NCBI GenBank assembly: GCA_002339725.1
Contig: DDKN01000027.1
Location: 710 to 7,589, forward strand
Length of the DNA: 6,880 nucleotides
Origin: Thiobacillus sp. UBA2597
GTDB taxonomy: Bacteria > Pseudomonadota > Gammaproteobacteria > Burkholderiales > Thiobacillaceae
Direction: 5' to 3'
Positions 1-5,623 of this stretch are shown here, one piece after another. A program made the position numbers and the translations under genes. Under the pieces are notes generated by a model. It saw only the letters and a list, made by a program, of their open reading frames with translations, ran no database searches and was not told the DNA's origin. Within the stretch, counting starts at the first letter, position 1; each line of letters starts with the position of its first letter.

Positions 1-69
1 GTTGGCGAGCCGCCTGCATGACGGCAGTGGCACCGGGGATGTCGGCGGAAGCGGGGCGACCTTCTTTTG

Positions 70-101
70 GTCACTTTTCTTGGTCGAGCAAGAAAAGTGA
101 C
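70..101. repeat. Perfect 13-bp inverted repeat with 6-base loop
   Basis: GTCACTTTTCTTG at 70-82 is exactly complementary to CAAGAAAAGTGAC at 89-101, around the loop GTCGAG. The left flank TTCTTTTG (62-69) and the GC hairpin just to the right look like parts of the same element. From general knowledge, palindromes of this kind (CTTTTGGT-ACTTTTCTT ... AAGAAAAGT) recur between genes in many beta- and gammaproteobacterial genomes as dispersed extragenic repeats. No second copy lies in this window. It could stop or stabilise transcripts arriving from xerC, but no T-tract follows on the minus strand, so it is not a classical intrinsic terminator. Confidence 0.85.
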
Positions 102-106
102 TAGCT

Positions 107-123
107 GCCGGGCTACCCCCGGC
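107..123. repeat. GC hairpin beside the palindrome
   Basis: GCCGGG (107-112) pairs perfectly with CCCGGC (118-123) around a five-base loop. It lies five bases from the 70-101 palindrome and probably belongs to the same repeat unit. No run of T or A follows on either strand. Confidence 0.6.
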
Positions 124-181
124 CGTATGCCTGACGTGCGCCAAGAACCCTACTTATTTTGCGCGGCCGTGGAACAACCAT

Positions 182-233
182 GGATTGCCACGCCCTTTCA
201 GGGTTTATGCCCTTCAGGGTGCTCGCAATGACG
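182..233. repeat. Imperfect palindromic repeat abutting the xerC stop
   Basis: The outer arms are ATTGC (184-188) and GCAAT (225-229), inside GGATTGCCACG on the left and GCTCGCAATGACGG on the right. The interior has two near-identical mini-hairpins in direct repeat, CCCTTTCAGGG (193-203) and CCCTTCAGGG (210-219). Arms of the type GGATTGCC...GCAATGACG are, from general knowledge, a widespread class of dispersed intergenic repeat in bacterial genomes. It ends one base before the xerC stop codon (235-237), so xerC transcripts would carry it as their immediate 3' structure. Confidence 0.65.
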
Positions 234-234
234 G

Positions 235-1140
235 CTACTTCTTCTTGGCGCGAGGATGCGCCTGGTCGTACACCTTGGCCAGGTGCTGGAAATCCAAATG
301 CGTATACACCTGCGTCGTCGACAAACTGGCATGGCCCAGCATCTCCTGCACCGCGCGCAGGTCGCCGGAGGATTGCAGCACGTGCGAGGCGAAGGAGTGG
401 CGCAGGGCGTGCGGGTGCACGCGCTGGTTGACGCCGTGCAGTAGCGCCAGGCGTCTGAGCCGCTGGTTGACCACCCGGGGCGAGATGCGCGCGCCGCGGG
501 CGCCGACGAACAGGGCCGCGGGGTCTTTCGCCAGCGCCGCACGTTGCGGTAGCCAGGCGCGCAGGGCCTCGAGCGCGCGGCGGCCGACCGGCACGATACG
601 GTCTTTCGAGCCCTTGCCACGCACCCGCACCTCGCCGCTGTCCAGGTCCACGCTGTCCAGGTTCAGCCCCACCAGCTCGGCCAGGCGCAGGCCGGAGGAA
701 TACATCAGCTCGAACATGGCGTGATCGCGCACGCTGAGCGGCGCAGGGTCGTCGGCGCTCAGCAGCTGGGCCATCTCGTCGGGCGACAGGGTGTTGGGCA
801 GGCGTTTCTCGCCCTTGGGCGGGCGCAGGCCGAGGCAGGGATTGGCCGCCACCTGGTTGTTGCGGGCGAGGAAGAGATAGAAATTGCGCCAGGCCGACAA
901 GGTGCGGGCCAGGCTCTTGGCCGCGACACCGCGGCCGTTCAGGGTGGCCAGAAAGCGGCGGATGTCGTGGCTGACAATGTCACCGGGCGCGCGGCCGGCC
1001 GCCAGCTCGGCCAGCCGGGCCAGATCGCGGGCGTAGAGGTCGAGGGTGCGCGGGCTGTAGTGGCGCGTCTGCAGATGGGTGAGGAAGGCTTCGATCGAAC
1101 GAGCGAATTCAACCGACATGCGCAGTCTCGCTGAATTCAT
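235..1140 (-). CDS. xerC: Tyrosine recombinase XerC
   Basis: Site-specific recombinase that, with XerD and FtsK, resolves chromosome dimers at dif during cell division (family knowledge). The 301-residue protein has the N-terminal SAM-like core-binding domain (about 10-95) and the C-terminal catalytic domain (about 115-290). All six catalytic residues are visible: R152 in SSGLRLAEL, K176 in GKGSKD, H244 and R247 in HPHALRH, H270 in MLGH, and nucleophile Y279 in TTQVYTHLD. The position after DUF484 and dapF is the classical xerC context and favours XerC over XerD. The start at 1140 has no clear Shine-Dalgarno sequence. An in-frame ATG at 1119 (residue 8, MSVEF) has a weak purine stretch upstream and is a real alternative. 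The gene is separated from DUF484 by 209 bases of repeat-rich DNA, unlike the rest of the operon. Stop is TAG. Confidence 0.95.
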   Translation of the reverse strand: MNSARLRMSVEFARSIEAFLTHLQTRHYSPRTLDLYARDLARLAELAAGRAPGDIVSHDIRRFLATLNGRGVAAKSLARTLSAWRNFYLFLARNNQVAANPCLGLRPPKGEKRLPNTLSPDEMAQLLSADDPAPLSVRDHAMFELMYSSGLRLAELVGLNLDSVDLDSGEVRVRGKGSKDRIVPVGRRALEALRAWLPQRAALAKDPAALFVGARGARISPRVVNQRLRRLALLHGVNQRVHPHALRHSFASHVLQSSGDLRAVQEMLGHASLSTTQVYTHLDFQHLAKVYDQAHPRAKKK

Positions 1141-1203
1141 GCAATGTGGCCGGCGCCGCCTCAGGCCAGCCGATTTCGGGCATGCAACGGCAGACCTTTT
1201 GCA

Positions 1204-1225
1204 CCCTCCCCACTTGTGGGGAGGG
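1204..1225. repeat. GC-rich palindrome, copy 1
   Basis: CCCTCCCCAC (1204-1213) and GTGGGGAGGG (1216-1225) pair perfectly around TT. It is followed by a G-rich tail, CGGGGGTGGGG (1226-1236). The pattern of a CTCCCC/GGGGAG palindrome with a one-sided G-rich tail is a familiar dispersed repeat in GC-rich proteobacteria. It pairs with copy 2 at 1284-1305 in opposite orientation. Confidence 0.8.
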
Positions 1226-1283
1226 CGGGGGTGGGGAAAGACCTTGCTTGGTCCTGCAGGCTGCGGCGATCTCCTCCTCCCAA

Positions 1284-1305
1284 CCTCCCCCGCGCGCGGG
1301 GGAGG
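1284..1305. repeat. GC-rich palindrome, copy 2, inverted
   Basis: A perfect 22-base palindrome: CCTCCCCCGCG (1284-1294) followed directly by its reverse complement (1295-1305). Read on the minus strand it is followed by the G-rich tail TTGGGAGGAGGAG (1283 down to 1271), which matches the palindrome-plus-tail layout of copy 1 on the plus strand. The two copies therefore face each other tail to tail with about 35 bases between the tails. They sit in the only large gap inside the operon. Confidence 0.8.
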
Positions 1306-1349
1306 GGTGCACCTGGTCGAATCTCCGGCGCACCATGCTTTTCAAGGTG

Positions 1350-2006
1350 TCAGACGAAGCGCGACAGGGCGGCGCCGGTCAGCTCGGCCAGCCACTGCAG
1401 ATAGAGCGTGCCCATCTCGGGGTAAAAGCGGCGCGCATCTTCGGAGGCCAGCACCAACAGGCCTTTCAGGTTGGCCTCTTTGAGCGGGGCCAGGGCGAAG
1501 GATTGCTGATGCGGGCCGGCCTCGCCCAGCCAGGCGCGCACCTCGTCGGGCACGGCATGGCCGCACTGGGGGGCGGTGAGGCCTTCGGCCAGGATGCGGA
1601 TATCCTCGCTAACCGGGCCGAACTCAGGCAGGTCCAGTGGCTGCTCGGCCCACAGGCGCACGGCGACGTGGGGCACGGCGAAGCGCTCGTTCAGGTTGAG
1701 GTAGAGCGACTGCAGCGCCGCCTCCAGGCTGCGCGCCCGCATCAGGCCGAGCGAGAGCCGGTGCAGTTTTTCGCCGATGGCGTCGTTCTCCTCGGCGAAC
1801 TGGATGAATTCCTTGAGCCGGTTTTCCAGGCTGCGCGCCTTGTCGCGCAGCATCAGCACCTGGCGCTCGCCGATGGAGATGGCCTGACCGCTGTGCGGGT
1901 GGGGCACGTTGATCTGCGACAGGAGCTCGGTGTAGTGGGCGAAGAATTCCGGGTTGTCCTGGAGAAACCGGGCGACCTGGTCGTGGGTGAGGATGTCGCT
2001 GCTCAT
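1350..2006 (-). CDS. DUF484 family protein (GAF-like)
   Basis: A 218-residue cytosolic protein of the DUF484 family (E. coli YigA type), of unknown function and usually found between dapF and xerC. The N-terminus has the family pattern V11..FL..NPEFF(22), then HSGQAISIGERQ (38-49). A likely coiled coil of charged and leucine residues spans about 50-80. The rest (about 85-218) is predicted by family knowledge to adopt a GAF-like fold and ends with the conserved stretch GLLVLASED (182-190) and F194..MGTLYLQWLAEL (198-209). There is no signal peptide or membrane segment. Its ATG overlaps the dapF stop by four bases (ATGA, 2003-2006), and only a weak, distant GAGGG precedes it, so translation is probably coupled to dapF. 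The frame is complete. Stop is TGA. Confidence 0.9.
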   Translation of the reverse strand: MSSDILTHDQVARFLQDNPEFFAHYTELLSQINVPHPHSGQAISIGERQVLMLRDKARSLENRLKEFIQFAEENDAIGEKLHRLSLGLMRARSLEAALQSLYLNLNERFAVPHVAVRLWAEQPLDLPEFGPVSEDIRILAEGLTAPQCGHAVPDEVRAWLGEAGPHQQSFALAPLKEANLKGLLVLASEDARRFYPEMGTLYLQWLAELTGAALSRFV

Positions 2007-2839
2007 AACTCGATGGTTCCCTCGAATACGCTGACGGCGGGGCCGGTGAGATACACGGGCGAGCCCTCGCCCGCCCAGCGAATGGTAAGCGTTCCGCCCC
2101 GGGTTTGCACCTCCACGCGGGAGTCGAGCAGGCCGCGCTGAATGCCGGCCACCACGGCGGCGCAGGCGCCGGTGCCGCAGGACAGGGTCTCGCCCGAGCC
2201 GCGCTCATACACGCGCAGCTTGATGGCGCGCCGGTGCAGCAGCTGCATGAAGCCGACGTTGACCCGCTGCGGAAAGCGCGGATGGCGCTCGATCTCCGGG
2301 CCCCAGGTGGCGACCGGCGCGGTCTCGACGTTGCAGGTCTCCAGCACGGCGTGCGGGTTGCCCATGGACAGCGCGACGATCTCGACCGGACCGTCGGCGA
2401 TGTCCAGCACATAAGTGGTCGCCCGCGTCTCGGCGATGAAGGGGATGTCGGCCGGCTCGAACCGGGGCGGGCCCATGTCCACGGTGACCTGGCCGTTGTC
2501 CTCCAGCCGGGGCGCGATGATGCCCGAGGCGGTCTCGACCCGGATCTCGCGCTTGGCGGTCAGCCCCTTGTCATGGACGAAGCGCACGAAGCAGCGGGCG
2601 CCGTTGCCGCACTGGCTGACCTCGCCGCCGTCGGCGTTGAAGATGCGGTAGCGGAAATCGACCCCGGCCTGCGTCGGCGCCTCCACCAGCAAAATCTGAT
2701 CGCAGCCGATGCCGAAATGGCGGTCGGCGATGAAGCGCAACTGTTCCGGCGTCAGGGCGACGCGCTGGTTGATGCCGTCGAACACGACGAAGTCGTTGCC
2801 GGCGCCGTGCATCTTGGTGAATTTCAGGGTCTGGCTCAT
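2003..2839 (-). CDS. dapF: Diaminopimelate epimerase DapF
   Basis: Converts LL-diaminopimelate to meso-diaminopimelate, the precursor of lysine and the peptidoglycan cross-linking residue, in the cytoplasm without a cofactor (family knowledge). The 278-residue length is typical. The two catalytic cysteines are present: C77 in GGEVSQCGNGARC and C221 in ETLSCGTGACAA. Substrate-binding signatures include KMHGAGNDF (9-17), FNADGGE (67-73) and MGNPHAV (159-165). I place the start at 2839 (MSQTLKFTKMHG). The frame stays open to 2977, but those extra 46 residues overlap the CoA-binding gene and are not DapF-like. The start overlaps the upstream stop by four bases (ATGA, 2836-2839) and has no separate ribosome binding site, which suggests coupling. 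The stop overlaps the DUF484 start in the same way. Confidence 0.97.
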   Translation of the reverse strand: MSQTLKFTKMHGAGNDFVVFDGINQRVALTPEQLRFIADRHFGIGCDQILLVEAPTQAGVDFRYRIFNADGGEVSQCGNGARCFVRFVHDKGLTAKREIRVETASGIIAPRLEDNGQVTVDMGPPRFEPADIPFIAETRATTYVLDIADGPVEIVALSMGNPHAVLETCNVETAPVATWGPEIERHPRFPQRVNVGFMQLLHRRAIKLRVYERGSGETLSCGTGACAAVVAGIQRGLLDSRVEVQTRGGTLTIRWAGEGSPVYLTGPAVSVFEGTIEL

Positions 2840-3252
2840 GTGAACAGCGCGACGTAGTCCTTGAGGATGCAGCGATCCATCACCACCGTCATGCCGGCCG
2901 CGCGCGCCTTTTGCGCCGCCGTCTCGTTGACGATGCCTTCCTGGATCCAGATGGCCGGCAAGTTTAGCGCGAGGCACTCCTCGACGACAGCCGGGAGGTG
3001 CTCGGCGGCGCGGAAGACGTCGACCAGATCGATTTTGTCCGGCACGTCACGCAGGCTGGCATAGGCCTTCTCGCCCAGCACGCTGTCCACGGCCGGGCGC
3101 ACCGGGATGATGCGGTAGCCGAAGTCCTGCATGGCGCGGGCGACCGTATGGCTCGGCCGTCCCGGTTTGGGCGACAGGCCGACCACGGCGATGGTCTTCA
3201 CCCGCTTGAGCAGGGCGCGCCGTTCGTCGTCGGAGGGGTTTTGAAAGGTCAT
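2836..3252 (-). CDS. CoA-binding domain protein (YccU-like)
   Basis: A 138-residue single-domain protein of the CoA-binding Rossmann-fold family (COG1832, YccU type). The family is thought to bind CoA or a related nucleotide, but its physiological role is unknown. Visible family elements are IAVVGLSPKPGRPSH (21-35, the nucleotide-binding loop), GYRIIPVRP (45-53), IDLVDVFR (74-81), AIWIQEGIVNE (100-110) and MDRCILKDY (125-133, the conserved C-terminal Met-x-Arg-Cys). I chose the ATG at 3252 because AGAGGGA (3266-3260) lies seven bases upstream and the length matches the family. An in-frame ATG at 3312 would add 20 residues and overlap the GNAT stop as ATGA, but that extension is AT-richer, unlike coding sequence here, and lacks a ribosome binding site. 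It lies between the GNAT gene and dapF. Confidence 0.88.
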   Translation of the reverse strand: MTFQNPSDDERRALLKRVKTIAVVGLSPKPGRPSHTVARAMQDFGYRIIPVRPAVDSVLGEKAYASLRDVPDKIDLVDVFRAAEHLPAVVEECLALNLPAIWIQEGIVNETAAQKARAAGMTVVMDRCILKDYVALFT

Positions 3253-3259
3253 TGGATAT

Positions 3260-3266
3260 TCCCTCT
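3260..3266 (-). promoter_or_regulatory. Ribosome binding site deciding the CoA-binding gene start
   Basis: Read on the minus strand, AGAGGGA sits seven bases before the ATG at 3252. It is one of the clearest Shine-Dalgarno sequences in the operon and favours this start over the in-frame ATG at 3312. The segment 3253-3308 would then be a 56-base intergenic spacer that is noticeably AT-richer than the flanking genes. Confidence 0.65.
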
Positions 3267-3308
3267 TGGCATTTGGCTGATTGGATATGCCGTTTTCCGC
3301 AAAGCGAC

Positions 3309-3818
3309 TCATGCGGTGGTTAAGTCTTTCGTCATCACGTAATCATCCATCACGAACCCCGCGCCGATGTCTTCCACCACCGGCACCAGGATTTCGAAGC
3401 CGTATCGGCGATAGGCGGCGATGGCCTGCGCATTGTGCCGGTTCACCCGCAGCACCAGGCGGCGGAAGCCGCGGCGCCGGGCGTAGCCGGCGATCGCCTC
3501 GGTCAGGCCGCGGCCGATGCCATGGCGTTGCCAGTCCGGATGCACATAGAGCTTGTCCAGCTTGAAGTCGCCCTCCACCAGGGCATAGCCGTGGGCGAAA
3601 CCGACCAGCGCGCCGCCCGCGCGCGCCACCAGCCATTGGTCGCCCCGGGCCAGGGTCTGGCGGATCAGCGCCGGCTTGTAGCGGTCACGCAGCATGTAGT
3701 CGATCTGCTCGAGGCTGATGATGCCCGGATAATGGGCATGCCAGATCAGGCGGGCGAGCTCGGCCACGGCCTCGGCCTCTTCCAGTGCCAGCCGGCCAAT
3801 GCGTACGGGTTCAGTCAT
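3309..3818 (-). CDS. GNAT family N-acetyltransferase
   Basis: A 169-residue GCN5-related acetyltransferase that would transfer an acetyl group from acetyl-CoA to an amine. The substrate cannot be told from sequence. The acetyl-CoA pyrophosphate-binding motif A is clear: KLDKLYVHP (86-94) followed by QRHGIGRGL (97-105). Motif B follows as LRVNRHNAQAIAAYRRYGF (123-141), the usual N-x-x-A-x-x-x-Y-x-x-x-G-F pattern. The N-terminal part (about 1-60, with an IWHAHYPG segment) resembles the common soluble GNAT layout. Its ATG lies within the end of the upstream acyltransferase gene, an 8-base overlap at 3811-3818, which implies coupled translation. Only a weak CGAGG lies farther upstream. It may acetylate a small molecule or a protein N-terminus. 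Nothing in the neighbourhood settles this. Confidence 0.92.
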   Translation of the reverse strand: MTEPVRIGRLALEEAEAVAELARLIWHAHYPGIISLEQIDYMLRDRYKPALIRQTLARGDQWLVARAGGALVGFAHGYALVEGDFKLDKLYVHPDWQRHGIGRGLTEAIAGYARRRGFRRLVLRVNRHNAQAIAAYRRYGFEILVPVVEDIGAGFVMDDYVMTKDLTTA

Positions 3819-4683
3819 AAAGCGGGGCCTCGCCCGGGGGCCGGGTCTTGAACCGCTGGTGCAGCCAGAAATACTGCTCGGGCCGCTCGCGCACGCGCTC
3901 TTCGATGAAGGCGTTCATCCGGCGTACGTCGGCTTCGAGGTCGCCGCTGGGATAGTCGGCCCAGGCCGGGTAGAAGCGTGCGACATAACACTCGGCGGTC
4001 TGTTCGGCCACGCAGGGCACGACGACGGCGCCGGTGAGCGCGGCGATGCGCGGCAGGCCGGTCAGGGTGGCGGCGGGCACGCCGAAGAACGGGGCGAACA
4101 CGGCGTCGCGCCGGCCGTGGTCGAGGTCGGGCAGATAGTAGAAGGGCAGGCCGCGCCGGATCGCGCGCAGCACCGGTTTCACCCCCTCGCGCTTGTCGTA
4201 CAGCTCGATCGGGCCGAAGCGGCTGCGGGCGTGCTGGATCAGCCTGGCAATGACCGGGTTCTTGATCCGGGCGTAGATCGACACCGTGGGGGAATGCACC
4301 AAAGACAGGCGCACGGCAACGATGTTCAGGCCGATGAAGTGCGGCGCCAGGATGATCAGCGGTTTGCCGATGTGCGGCGCCACGTGCTCGAAGCCCTCGA
4401 TTTGGGTGAGCGCCTCGACCTCATCCTTCGAGCCCCACCAGGACACCGCCTCCTGCAGGGTGGCGCGGAAAAAGGCCCGGTAGTGCGCTTTGAGCAGCCG
4501 CCGGCGCTCGGCCGCACTCTTCTCGGGAAAGCACAGGCGCAGGTTGGTTTCACCCACCCGCCGACGCCAGTTGGGCAGGTAATAGATCAGGCCCCCGAGG
4601 GCGGCACCCAGCCGGCCCAGGGCGCGGGCGCCGAGCAGGCGGTAGAGCAGCCGGAGCACGATGAGGCCCAGGCGGGTGATCAT
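3811..4683 (-). CDS. Lipid A acyltransferase family protein A (LpxL/HtrB-like), active-site Asp/Glu replaced by Asn
   Basis: A 290-residue member of the LpxL/LpxM (HtrB) family, which adds secondary acyl chains to Kdo2-lipid A at the inner face of the cytoplasmic membrane. A hydrophobic N-terminal segment (about 5-36) should anchor it. The family core is present: LAPHFIGL (112-119), a basic YLPDLDHGRRDAVFAPFFG block (183-201) and a C-terminal RPEQYFWLHQRFKTRP (267-282). The family catalytic motif is H-x4-D/E. Here H115 is followed at the right spacing by N120 (codon AAC, 4326-4324), so the acidic partner is missing by one G-to-A-type change. The enzyme may be weak, altered or inactive, or the base may be an error. 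A good ribosome binding site, GGAGG (4692-4688), lies four bases before the ATG. The start overlaps the stop of the second acyltransferase by four bases. Which acyl position it serves cannot be assigned. Confidence 0.9.
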   Translation of the reverse strand: MITRLGLIVLRLLYRLLGARALGRLGAALGGLIYYLPNWRRRVGETNLRLCFPEKSAAERRRLLKAHYRAFFRATLQEAVSWWGSKDEVEALTQIEGFEHVAPHIGKPLIILAPHFIGLNIVAVRLSLVHSPTVSIYARIKNPVIARLIQHARSRFGPIELYDKREGVKPVLRAIRRGLPFYYLPDLDHGRRDAVFAPFFGVPAATLTGLPRIAALTGAVVVPCVAEQTAECYVARFYPAWADYPSGDLEADVRRMNAFIEERVRERPEQYFWLHQRFKTRPPGEAPLYD

Positions 4684-5540
4684 GCCGCCTCCGTCGCATT
4701 GGGTGGCGGCGGCATGAGATCGGGCCGGTAGCGGTAGATGCGGTAGTTCCAGAGATATTGCGCGGGGTGGCGCCGGATCGCCGCTTCGATCCGGCGGTTG
4801 ACCGCGCCGGCGGCCTCGACCGGCGCGCGCGGCAGATCGGTCAGCGGTTCGATGTGCAGGCGAAAGCCGCGGCCGAAGGCCAGGCGCTCGGCATAGACCA
4901 GGAGCGGGGTGGCGCCAGTCGATTCCAGCAGGCGGTAGGGCAACAGCGGCATGTAGGCCGGGCGGCCGAAAAACGGCAGCCAGGCGCCGTCACCCCGGCT
5001 CGCGGCCTGGTCGGGCAGGATGAAGACGAATTCGTTGCGTTTGAGCGCCTGGAGCATGGCACGCACGCCGCGCTTGCCCGGCTCCACGGTGGTGAGCCGG
5101 CCGCGCTGGCGGCCGGCCAGCATCAATGCGTGGAACCAGTCCTGGCGCGGCCGGCGGTAGAGCGCGGTGACCGAAAAGCGCGGCGCGAAATACAGCCCGG
5201 CCAGTTCCTGGCTGCCCAGGTGCGGGCAGAGCAGGACGACGCCGCGGCCCCGGGCCACCGCCGCCTCGACGTGCTGCCAGCCGCGCACCTCGCGGACCAG
5301 TTTGAGGGACTTGTCGAGCGGGCGCAGCCAGATCGGCAGCAGTTCGAGCACGCCCTTGCCCAGTTCAGCCGCTGCCCGGCGGCGCAGGGCGGCCGAATCG
5401 AGCCCGGCCTGGGCCAGGTTCGCAGCCATGTCCTGCGCCAGACGCGGCCGCAGCAGGAGGGCGAGGCGGCCCAGCCCGGCGCCCAGGGCATGGGTCAGCG
5501 GCAGGGGCAGCCCGGCCAGCAGGCGTAATAACGGTCGCAT
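4680..5540 (-). CDS. Lipid A acyltransferase family protein B (LpxL/HtrB-like)
   Basis: A 286-residue protein of the same lysophospholipid/lipid A acyltransferase family and first gene of the leftward operon. The N-terminus (MRPLLRLLAGLPLPLTHALG, then a leucine-rich stretch to about 32) is a typical hydrophobic membrane anchor. The catalytic H-x4-E motif is intact: H107 and E112 in CPHLGSQE. Other family blocks are ALYRRPRQ (126-133), FILPDQAASRGDGAWLPFFG (173-192) and the C-terminal HPAQYLWNYRIYRYRP (258-273). It should acylate lipid A or another glycolipid at the inner membrane. The pairing of two divergent paralogues is common in this group. The start at 5540 is supported by the anchor sequence. 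No Shine-Dalgarno sequence precedes it, and a -10-like box ends only six bases upstream, suggesting a leaderless message. Confidence 0.92.
   Translation of the reverse strand: MRPLLRLLAGLPLPLTHALGAGLGRLALLLRPRLAQDMAANLAQAGLDSAALRRRAAAELGKGVLELLPIWLRPLDKSLKLVREVRGWQHVEAAVARGRGVVLLCPHLGSQELAGLYFAPRFSVTALYRRPRQDWFHALMLAGRQRGRLTTVEPGKRGVRAMLQALKRNEFVFILPDQAASRGDGAWLPFFGRPAYMPLLPYRLLESTGATPLLVYAERLAFGRGFRLHIEPLTDLPRAPVEAAGAVNRRIEAAIRRHPAQYLWNYRIYRYRPDLMPPPPNATEAA
4688..4692 (-). promoter_or_regulatory. Ribosome binding site of acyltransferase A
   Basis: GGAGG on the minus strand, four bases before the ATG at 4683 and inside the last codons of acyltransferase B. It lets acyltransferase A recruit ribosomes on its own in addition to the ATGA coupling. 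Confidence 0.6.
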
Positions 5541-5546
5541 TGGGGG

Positions 5547-5575
5547 ATTTTACTGGGCGGCCTTGGATTGACCAA
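5547..5575 (-). promoter_or_regulatory. Candidate promoter of the leftward operon
   Basis: On the minus strand, TTGGTC (5575-5570) and TAAAAT (5552-5547) are separated by exactly 17 bases. The -10 box matches the sigma70 consensus at five of six positions, the -35 box at three. Transcription would begin around 5541-5539, at the ATG of acyltransferase B, which agrees with the absence of a ribosome binding site. The -35 box shares bases 5570-5573 with the -35 of the metK promoter on the other strand. Confidence 0.5.
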
Positions 5576-5596
5576 AAAAGGCGACAAGGCTAGCAT
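5568..5596 (+). promoter_or_regulatory. Candidate promoter of metK
   Basis: TTGACC (5568-5573) and TAGCAT (5591-5596) are spaced by 17 bases. They match the sigma70 consensus at five of six and four of six positions. Transcription would start near 5603, right at the GNRA-loop hairpin 5604-5621, giving metK a leader of about 130 bases. A second weaker reading is TTAACG (5632-5637), 17 bases, AATTCT (5655-5660), which would give a much shorter leader. Confidence 0.5.
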
Positions 5597-5603
5597 GCGC
5601 CGT

Positions 5604-5621
5604 GTGCCTGGCGACAGGCGC
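5604..5621 (+). promoter_or_regulatory. GNRA-tetraloop hairpin at the predicted metK transcript 5' end
   Basis: GCCTG (5606-5610) pairs with CAGGC (5615-5619) around the tetraloop GCGA. The stem extends by a U-G pair and a G-C pair to 5604 and 5621. GCGA is a GNRA loop, which favours a folded RNA. At the start of a transcript it could protect the 5' end or form part of the leader structure. Confidence 0.5.
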
Positions 5622-5623
5622 GA

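Larger units (their letters stand above)
1..234. other. Gene-free repeat-bearing segment downstream of xerC
   Basis: No reading frame here resembles a known protein or has a convincing start with a ribosome binding site. The plus frame through 40-100 gives a Phe/Trp/Leu-rich stretch that is only the translation of the palindrome. The segment holds three inverted-repeat structures, listed separately. Positions 124-181 show nothing I can interpret. In related bacteria the next gene after xerC could lie beyond the left edge, but nothing here shows it. Confidence 0.6.

Noticed and set aside
60..124. Intrinsic terminator for xerC
   Set aside because: The hairpins are strong, but neither is followed by a T-tract in the direction of xerC transcription.
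1109..1345. Minus-strand 78-codon frame just after DUF484, overlapping the xerC start
   Set aside because: It would fill the gap, but most of its sequence is the translated repeat pair (Pro/Ser/Gly-rich), so it is more likely chance than a gene.
1146..2141. Plus-strand open frame of 331 codons
   Set aside because: It runs through the GC palindromes and antisense to DUF484 and the dapF end, with no recognisable domain and no ribosome binding site.
2840..2977. Upstream extension of dapF to an ATG at 2977
   Set aside because: The extra 46 residues are encoded within the CoA-binding gene in another frame and do not resemble DapF, which normally begins close to the K-M-H-G-A-G-N-D motif.
3253..3312. 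Start of the CoA-binding gene at 3312, overlapping the GNAT stop as ATGA
   Set aside because: It fits the overlap pattern of the operon, but there is no ribosome binding site, the added 20 residues are outside the family's usual length, and AGAGGGA marks the ATG at 3252. It is kept only as an alternative.
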